Below, one piece after another: positions 59,120-64,000 of a stretch of 64,000 nt of DNA. The position numbers and the translations under genes were made by a program. How positions within the stretch are numbered: position 1 is the first letter of the stretch; every line of letters starts with the position of its first letter. The notes under the pieces are model-generated. The model saw only the letters and a list, made by a program, of their open reading frames with translations. It was not told the origin of the DNA and did not search any database. Origin of the DNA: an uncultured bacterium (GTDB lineage: Bacteria > Hydrogenedentota > Hydrogenedentia > Hydrogenedentales > CAILVY01); the NCBI GenBank assembly GCA_937951485.1, contig CALEDJ010000007.1, forward strand, positions 62,001 through 126,000. Direction: 5' to 3'.

Positions 59120-60277
59120 ATGCGGTCGTATCATTACGTTGTCCCCACGGAGATGTATTTTGGCGTCGGGGTTTCGGGCGCTCTGGGAGAGCACTGCGGC
59201 GACTGGGGCGATAAGCCGCTGCTTGTCACCGGGCAGGGGTCCGCCCGCGCGAGCGGCCTGTTGGACCGCATCCTGGGACAGTTTCCTCACGCGGCAATCT
59301 TTGAGGGCGTGCCGGAGAATCCGGGCACATCGGTCTGTGAACGGGGCGCGGCGCTGTGCCGCGCGGCGCAATGTGACTGGGTCATCGGCGTGGGCGGGGG
59401 CAGTCCGATGGATGTCGCCAAGGCGGTTGCGTTGCTGGCGCGCAACCCCGGCGCATGCGCCGAATACTTTTCATCGCAGGCGCGGGCGCGTCCCGCGCTT
59501 CCCATCGCGGCCGTGCCGACAACAGCAGGCACGGGCAGCGAGGTTACACCCTACGCCGTGCTGGTGGATGCGACAGGTCGGTACAAGCGCACGATTCGTG
59601 GGCATGACCTGTTTCCCCGCGCGGCGTTTCTGGACCCGGAAGCGACGATTGGCATGCCGCCTGCCGTCACCGCCGCCACGGGACTGGATGCGCTGAGTCA
59701 GGCCATGGAGGGGCTGTTGTCGAAGCGGTCCACGCCCATCGGCGATACGCTCGCGATGGAGGCGTGCCGCCTCATCGCGCAATGGTTGCCGCGCGCCGTG
59801 CACCACGGCGATGACCTGGATGCGCGGGGCGCCATGCTGCATGCGGCCATGCTTTCCGGATGCGTCATCGCCCAGAGCGGCACCACGCTGGTGCATGGCA
59901 TGGGCTACTATTTCACCCTCGAATTCGGCGTACCCCATGGCCTTGCGAACGCCCTCCTGCTCAGTCCCGTCTTCGAAGTGAACGCGCGCCATGAACCCGA
60001 AAAGGTGGCGGCCATCGCTGGCGCCCTCGGCCACCCCGCCGCCCCGACGCCCGCCACGGCCGCCGCCGCCATACGCAAAGCGTTGCACGGTCTGATGCGC
60101 CGGGTGGGGTGCTCCCCGGCAGCGCGCGACGCGGGCGTCGCGGAATCCGCCTTGGACCGATTCGCAGCGGACATCTGCAATGATCCCTACCGCTTCAAAA
60201 ACCAGGTCGGACAATTCACTGTGGACGATGTGCGCCGTCTATTCCGCTGCGCATGGTCCGGTGAAGCGGTGGGCTGA
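59120..60277 (+). CDS. Iron-containing (class III) alcohol dehydrogenase
   Basis: A 385-residue NAD(P)-dependent enzyme of the Fe-ADH superfamily. The cofactor loop is 'WVIGVGGGSPMDVAKAVAL', followed by 'AVPTTAGTGSEVTPYAVL'. Metal ligands can be read as Asp in 'ATGLDALSQAMEG', His in 'TLVHGMGYYFTLEFG' and His in 'VPHGLANALLL'. The fourth ligand, His in most members ('DALTHAIE'), is Gln here, a variant seen in part of the family. ATG 59120 is chosen over GTG 59114; neither has a Shine-Dalgarno sequence. Substrate is unknown. A hairpin with T-rich tail follows at 60292. Confidence 0.9.
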   Translation: MRSYHYVVPTEMYFGVGVSGALGEHCGDWGDKPLLVTGQGSARASGLLDRILGQFPHAAIFEGVPENPGTSVCERGAALCRAAQCDWVIGVGGGSPMDVAKAVALLARNPGACAEYFSSQARARPALPIAAVPTTAGTGSEVTPYAVLVDATGRYKRTIRGHDLFPRAAFLDPEATIGMPPAVTAATGLDALSQAMEGLLSKRSTPIGDTLAMEACRLIAQWLPRAVHHGDDLDARGAMLHAAMLSGCVIAQSGTTLVHGMGYYFTLEFGVPHGLANALLLSPVFEVNARHEPEKVAAIAGALGHPAAPTPATAAAAIRKALHGLMRRVGCSPAARDAGVAESALDRFAADICNDPYRFKNQVGQFTVDDVRRLFRCAWSGEAVG

Positions 60278-60291
60278 AATGACCAGAATAG

Positions 60292-60315
60292 ACGCGGCAT
60301 CCTGCCGCGTTTGTT
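60292..60315 (+). terminator. Intrinsic terminator of the alcohol dehydrogenase gene
   Basis: ACGCGGCA (60292-60299) and TGCCGCGT (60303-60310) form an 8-bp stem with loop TCC, followed by TTGTTC, 15 bases after the stop codon. Confidence 0.65.
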
Positions 60316-60352
60316 CGGGGAAATGAATCCGGCAGAGTGCCGCGTCTGCTTT

Positions 60353-60386
60353 TGGAAAACCGGCGCAGGTGGAAAACCGGCGCAGG
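60353..60386. repeat. 17-base tandem duplication
   Basis: TGGAAAACCGGCGCAGG occurs twice in tandem (60353-60369 and 60370-60386) in the spacer before the superoxide dismutase gene. Confidence 0.85.
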
Positions 60387-60534
60387 AATAACTGCGCGAA
60401 TCAGGGCGTTTACTTACGCGACGGCGGGGGGTACGAAACCTCGAACGACACCGATAATTACGGTGCGTTGCGCCATATACAGCACACATGAAGCGCCGAA
60501 TGAAGAACATCGGCGAACCGAAAGGGAGAATGAT

Positions 60535-61260
60535 ATGGATACATCGCGACGCGATTTTCTGATGACTGCCGGCGGTATTGCGCTGGCAGGGGGCGTCCTT
60601 GCGGGAGCGACAACCGCCCAAGCGCAGGGTGCCCAGGCGGGCGGCGTCCTTACCGAACACAAACTGCCGGAACTGCCCTATGCTTATGATGCGCTGGAAC
60701 CGTACATTGACGCCATGACCATGGAACTGCATCACAGCAAACACCACGCAGCCTATGTAACCGGCCTGAACAAGGCGGAAGCGGAACTGGCCAAGGCGCG
60801 GGCGGCGAATGACTACGCCCTCGTGCAGCACTGGTCGCGGCAGGCCGCGTTCCACGGCGGCGGTCACTATCTGCACAGCATGTTCTGGACCATCATGGCG
60901 CCTCCGGGCAATGGCGGCGGTGGTAAGCCGACCGGCGCATTGCTTGCAAAAATCGAGGAAGACTTCGGCAGTTTCGAGGCATTCCAGGCGCATTTCAGCG
61001 CCGCTGCGGTGGCGGTGGAAGGCGGTGGCTGGGCCTTGCTTCACTATCGTCCCGAAGACAAACGTCTGGTCGTGCTCCAGGCCGAAAGTCAGCAGAAACT
61101 CTCGCCGTGGGGCAGCGTGCCCATCCTCGGCATTGATGTGTGGGAGCACGCCTACTACCTCAAACATCAGAACCGCCGCGCTGATTATGTCAAAGACTGG
61201 TGGAACGTGGTGAACTGGGAGCAGGTCGCGAAGAACTTCGCCGTCCATGCCGCCCACTGA
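60535..61260 (+). CDS. Exported Fe/Mn superoxide dismutase with Tat signal
   Basis: A 241-residue superoxide dismutase. The N-terminus 'MDTSRRDFLMTAGGIALAGG' is a twin-arginine signal, so the folded, metal-loaded enzyme should go to the periplasm. The mature part starts 'HKLPELPYAYDALEPYID'. Metal ligands are His in 'MELHHSKHHAAYV', His in 'GGGHYLHSMFW', and Asp and His in 'LGIDVWEHAYYLKH'. 'GGGWALLHY' also fits. ATG 60535 has AAAGGGAG upstream. It lies downstream of the alcohol dehydrogenase gene, with a separate transcript likely. It presumably protects an otherwise oxygen-sensitive cell. Fe versus Mn cannot be decided by eye. Confidence 0.95.
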   Translation: MDTSRRDFLMTAGGIALAGGVLAGATTAQAQGAQAGGVLTEHKLPELPYAYDALEPYIDAMTMELHHSKHHAAYVTGLNKAEAELAKARAANDYALVQHWSRQAAFHGGGHYLHSMFWTIMAPPGNGGGGKPTGALLAKIEEDFGSFEAFQAHFSAAAVAVEGGGWALLHYRPEDKRLVVLQAESQQKLSPWGSVPILGIDVWEHAYYLKHQNRRADYVKDWWNVVNWEQVAKNFAVHAAH

Positions 61261-61359
61261 ACGCCAATACTCCAACAAACGACAAACCCCGGAATCTCCG
61301 GTTGATCGCTCCGGCCCCGGCCGCGTTGGCAGACGCCGCCGGGGCCGCCTGCTTGTTCT

Positions 61360-61497
61360 GGAGTACAGGCTTCAGCCTGTCCCTGCCTGGCCGGCGGCGC
61401 CTGCGCTCTTTTGTCGGACATGTCGGACACGTTGGACCACTCGCTGCGGTAATACCTCCCACCTGCGATACTCCGCATTCTGCATTCCGCATGCCGC
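61360..61497. repeat. Composite intergenic repeat, copy 2
   Basis: GGAGTACAGGC-TTCAGCCTGT is followed by CCCTGCCTGGC, a TTTTGTCGGAC run with three 9-base units (TTGTCGGAC, ATGTCGGAC, ACGTTGGAC at 61411-61437) and a TAATACC...CCGCATTCTGCATTCCGC tail. The parts match copy 1 at 50291-50465 in the same order. It fills most of the 61261-61590 spacer; I saw no gene there. Confidence 0.8.
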
Positions 61498-61590
61498 CGC
61501 CGTAGCATTCGCCCAAATCAATACACTAAAATAACCGGGCGCGATGTTGCGCAGTTCCGGAATGCGCGGATGAAGTCGCAGGGAATCACA

Positions 61591-62685
61591 ATGGCCGTCA
61601 TTATCACAGTGGCATTGGGTGAACGCTCGTATCCCATTCATCTGGGAGCGGGGGTGCTGGACCGGTTGCCGGAGACACTGCGTGGACTGGGCGTAAAGGG
61701 CGCGGCGGGTCTGGTGACGGATGATAATGTGGGGCCGCTGTACGCCGCGCGGGTGGAAGGGCTGATTCGGGAAGCGGGGCTGCGCTGCGTGACGCATGTC
61801 ATGCCGGCGGGCGAAGAGCAAAAGCGGTTGACGGCCATCGAGGCAATCTGCGGGACCTTCCTGGACGGCGGCCTGGACCGCTCCAGCGTGGTGGTCGCGC
61901 TGGGCGGCGGCGTGGTGGGCGACGTGGCGGGTTTTGCGGCGAGTGCATTCATGCGCGGCGTGCCTTTTGTGCAAATTCCGACCACGGTGGTGGCGCAGGT
62001 GGACTCAAGCGTGGGCGGCAAGACCGGCGTGAACCATCCCCGGGGAAAGAACACGATCGGCGCGTTCCACCAGCCCCGCGCCGTAATCATTGATCTGAAC
62101 CTGCTGCGCACGCTGCCGGACCGTGAACTGCGCGCCGGCATGGCCGAGGTGATTAAGCACGGGGTCATCGCCGACGCGGACCTTTTCGCGTATGTGGAGC
62201 GGCACTCCGCCGCGATCCTCGGGGGCGATCTCGAAGCGCTGGTCTATCCCATCCGACGATCCTGCGAGATCAAGGCGGCGGTGGTCGCGGCGGATGAAAC
62301 CGAACAGGGACCGCGCGCCAACCTGAATTACGGCCACACCTTCGGCCACGCCTTCGAAGCGGTGACGGGCTATGGCCATTTCCTGCACGGCGAGGCGGTG
62401 GCGGTGGGGATGTGCGCGGCGGGCGCCCTGGCGCGGTTGTTGGACATGGTGGATGACGCATTTGTCGCGCGGCAGCGCGCATGCTGCGCGGCCTACGGGC
62501 TGCCGACGGTTTGGCCGGAATTGCCCGTGGAGGCAACGATCGCCGCCATGCGCAAAGACAAAAAGGCGCGCGCGGGCGCGTTGAAGTTTGTGCTCCCCTG
62601 CGCCATCGGACAGGTGGTGCACCGCACGGATGTAACGGAAGATCAGGTGCGCGCCGCGCTCGAAGCCGTGCGCGCGTCGGCATAA
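61591..62685 (+). CDS. aroB: 3-dehydroquinate synthase
   Basis: A 364-residue NAD- and metal-dependent enzyme that makes 3-dehydroquinate from DAHP. Motifs are 'PAGEEQKRLTAIEAI', the NAD loop 'VVALGGGVVGDVAGFAAS', 'QIPTTVVAQVDSSVGGKTGVNH', 'RAGMAEVIKHGVIAD' and the metal-binding 'NYGHTFGHAFEAVTGYGHFLHGEAVAVGM' region. AGGGA lies about eight bases before ATG 61591; ATG 61570 is an in-frame alternative with a poorer site. It feeds AroD (56625-57371). The TPR gene follows 11 bases later on the same strand. Confidence 0.95.
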   Translation: MAVIITVALGERSYPIHLGAGVLDRLPETLRGLGVKGAAGLVTDDNVGPLYAARVEGLIREAGLRCVTHVMPAGEEQKRLTAIEAICGTFLDGGLDRSSVVVALGGGVVGDVAGFAASAFMRGVPFVQIPTTVVAQVDSSVGGKTGVNHPRGKNTIGAFHQPRAVIIDLNLLRTLPDRELRAGMAEVIKHGVIADADLFAYVERHSAAILGGDLEALVYPIRRSCEIKAAVVAADETEQGPRANLNYGHTFGHAFEAVTGYGHFLHGEAVAVGMCAAGALARLLDMVDDAFVARQRACCAAYGLPTVWPELPVEATIAAMRKDKKARAGALKFVLPCAIGQVVHRTDVTEDQVRAALEAVRASA

Positions 62686-62696
62686 GGAACCGCGAT

Positions 62697-63527
62697 ATGA
62701 TAGTGTTTGGCGGTGAAAACGCGGACAGTTATTACGATGAAGGCGTGACCGCATCCATGAAGGGGGACCTGGAAGCGGCGGTGCGCCATTTTGAGCGCGC
62801 CATCGAAATGAACCGCCATCACTACGCGGCCTATCATCAACTCGGCAAATGCCACCTGCGTCTGGGCGACCCGCGGAAAGCCGCCGAACTTATCCAACAC
62901 GTCTTGCGCAACAAACCGGCGCAAATCCAGCCGCGCCTGGATTATGCCTTCGCGCTGATGGAACTTGGCGAATGGAAAAAGGCGCAGGACATCTTCGGGG
63001 AGGTTTCCCGGGAAAAGCCGAACAACCCCCGCGCCAGTCTCGGCCTGGCGTATTGCGCGTTTCAGGCGGGCCAGTGGGACGCCGCGATGCTTCTTGCGCA
63101 GACGGCGGCCAACCAGGGCGGCGGCAATTTCGCCGCGCTGTTCCTGTTGGGGCGCGCGGCGGGCCGCGCAGGCCGCGCGGAGGTCGCGGCGGAGGCGTTC
63201 AAACGGGCGGATGCCGTGCTGGAAAAGCACCTGGAAACCAGCCCCAACCAGCCCGAAGGTCACTACCTGCGCGGCGAACTCCATGCCGCGCAAGGCGCCT
63301 TCGACAAGGCCATTGAACATTATGCAAGCGCAGCGGGGTGTGCCCAGCCCGGCAGACAGTACAGCGCTTATGATTCCCGCTTTAATCGTGTGGACGTGTT
63401 GTGCCGGTGGGCCTATTGTCTCTACAAGGTCGGCCGGCGCGACGCGGCCCTGAAGATTGCACGGGACGTGCTGACCGAAGCCCCCGACAATGCCTGGGCC
63501 AGACAATTGACCCAGGAAAAACAGTAG
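62697..63527 (+). CDS. TPR-repeat protein downstream of aroB
   Basis: A 276-residue helical protein with about six tetratricopeptide repeats ('EAAVRHFERAIEMNRHHYAAYHQLGKCHLRLGDPRKAAELI' region and so on to 'DAALKIARDVLTEAPDNAWARQL'). No signal peptide or catalytic domain is visible, so it is probably a cytoplasmic interaction scaffold. ATG 62697 has TAAGGA upstream and the gene lies 11 bases from aroB, so they are likely co-transcribed. Function unknown. Confidence 0.85.
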   Translation: MIVFGGENADSYYDEGVTASMKGDLEAAVRHFERAIEMNRHHYAAYHQLGKCHLRLGDPRKAAELIQHVLRNKPAQIQPRLDYAFALMELGEWKKAQDIFGEVSREKPNNPRASLGLAYCAFQAGQWDAAMLLAQTAANQGGGNFAALFLLGRAAGRAGRAEVAAEAFKRADAVLEKHLETSPNQPEGHYLRGELHAAQGAFDKAIEHYASAAGCAQPGRQYSAYDSRFNRVDVLCRWAYCLYKVGRRDAALKIARDVLTEAPDNAWARQLTQEKQ

Positions 63528-63530
63528 CCG

Positions 63531-63871
63531 TCAAAGATCAGACACTCCCAATTGCTCAGGCGAACAAATCAATTCAGGAATACGTTTTGTGGCCATGCGC
63601 CGGACAATGTCATTACGTATTTTGCCCTATTCACGTGCAAGCGCATTGCGCAATGCAATCATCCCTTCCCATGGAACATGACCATATTCCCTGCGGAATG
63701 AATCGCTTAATCTGCGGCTCGCCTCCCCCGAAGGACTCCAATAATCGTTCCATGGCCAACTGAAGTTTCCCGTCCTTTTCGTACCCATTCAACGATACGC
63801 CGACGACAAAAGCGTCAACCCGCCGAGCGGCGTCGAGAATACCCCACGGACAGGTGATGTCTTTTTCTCAG
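63531..63871 (-). pseudogene. hepT: Broken HepT (DUF86) toxin gene
   Basis: Conceptual translation on the minus strand gives a HepT/DUF86 protein in pieces. 'ILDAARRVDAFVVGVSLNGY' is in one frame; after a G-run at 63725-63729 the frame shifts to 'EASRRLSDSFRREYGHVPWE', 'GMIALRNALARE'; then TAG (63629-63627) replaces the expected Tyr before 'GKIRNDIVRRMATKRIPELI'. The start codon overlapping the MntA stop is CTG (63871-63869), not ATG, and an A-run (plus-strand T's at 63862-63866) adds another frame change. At least three lesions are present, so the gene is inactive unless some are sequencing errors. It ends three bases from the TPR gene. Confidence 0.8.
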
Positions 63872-64000
63872 GCGATATATACCGACTCGTGATGCGCCGG
63901 GATTTCCCAGCGGCGACAGGGATTTCTGATCGCGGTTTTCTCCACGAGGTCAACCGGTCTGCCGAACATCTCCGGCAACTCGCGATGCATCTCGATCCAG
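63868..64000 (-). CDS. mntA: MntA-type nucleotidyltransferase, C-terminal fragment
   Basis: The last 43 residues of a MNT-domain nucleotidyltransferase; the rest lies beyond the window edge. It contains 'MFGRPVDLVEKTAIRNP' and ends 'RRWEIPAHHESVYIA', matching the usual end of MntA antitoxin-type proteins ('...RNPxRRxEI...VYxA'). The stop overlaps the former start of the broken HepT gene (CTGA), the classic coupled layout of MntA-HepT toxin-antitoxin modules. In intact systems MntA AMPylates HepT to block it. Confidence 0.75.
   Translation of the reverse strand, partial: WIEMHRELPEMFGRPVDLVEKTAIRNPCRRWEIPAHHESVYIA

Noticed and set aside
63528-63763. Plus-strand frame at the window end
   Set aside because: It is antisense to the clearly readable HepT remnant.

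Overview
The window (about 60% GC by eye) comes from a Gram-negative-type bacterial chromosome and carries roughly 42 genes on both strands, mostly in short operons. I saw no rRNA, tRNA, CRISPR array, transposase or phage gene. Several traits point to a planctomycete-like or Hydrogenedentota-like lineage: a secreted protein with a Glu-Gly linker followed by two dockerin-like 'NPxDW...LLRxIQxFNxGGY' repeats, unusual glycoside hydrolases, CBM9-like C-termini, Tat-exported Gfo/Idh and superoxide dismutase proteins, and intergenic arrays of 9-base repeats. This lineage call is an inference from protein style; there is no marker rRNA.

Layout. 1-1799: xseA (cut by the window edge), xseB and ispA overlap in one operon. 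1861-5622: a 9-base repeat array and double hairpin, a GH20-like glycosidase with a CBM9-like tail, and a convergent membrane protein. 5852-10126: a sugar-binding lipoprotein, then a GspA/ExeA-GspB-type pair. 10414-14793: a membrane/coiled-coil protein, then a coiled-coil protein and ftsA in one operon behind a good sigma70-like promoter. 15042-18800: a GH99-like (WbsX) protein, then an OPA-family transporter with phnW. 18825-24633: an abhydrolase, nagA, a second 9-base repeat array, an M20 dipeptidase and an NTF2-like lipoprotein. 25033-30430: a surface-glycan group (MBOAT O-acetyltransferase, SGNH partner, CgeB-like glycosyltransferase with a helical repeat tail, methyltransferase). 30431-38258: a hairpin-rich spacer, a GH36-like protein, ubiB, ispE and a TIM-barrel glycosidase-like protein. 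38538-45011: a Tat-exported oxidoreductase, pyruvate:ferredoxin oxidoreductase (nifJ) and its dihydroorotate dehydrogenase-like neighbour. 45101-50192: an MBL hydrolase with a pentapeptide-repeat protein, a PqaA-like secreted protein with linker and dockerin-like repeats, and a metallophosphoesterase/CBM9 protein. 50465-56322: a REC-GGDEF regulator overlapping a 1651-residue hybrid histidine kinase. 56625-63527: aroD with a 48-residue ORF, a lipoprotein behind a consensus promoter, an iron-type alcohol dehydrogenase, an exported superoxide dismutase, aroB and a TPR protein. 63531-64000: the tail of a MntA-type nucleotidyltransferase and a broken HepT gene.

How it fits together. The cell looks heterotrophic and carbohydrate-oriented, with anaerobic pyruvate oxidation (nifJ), MEP-pathway isoprenoid synthesis (ispE, ispA), shikimate genes (aroB, aroD) and periplasmic oxygen defence (Tat-signal SOD). 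Secreted enzymes, glycan O-acetylation and a large sensory kinase suggest active interaction with polymers or surfaces.

The items most worth a second look are the linker/dockerin-like C-terminus, the 9-base repeat arrays and their solo copies, a composite intergenic repeat found twice, two glycosidase-like proteins that seem to lack catalytic residues, the orphan ftsA operon, and the decayed MntA-HepT module.
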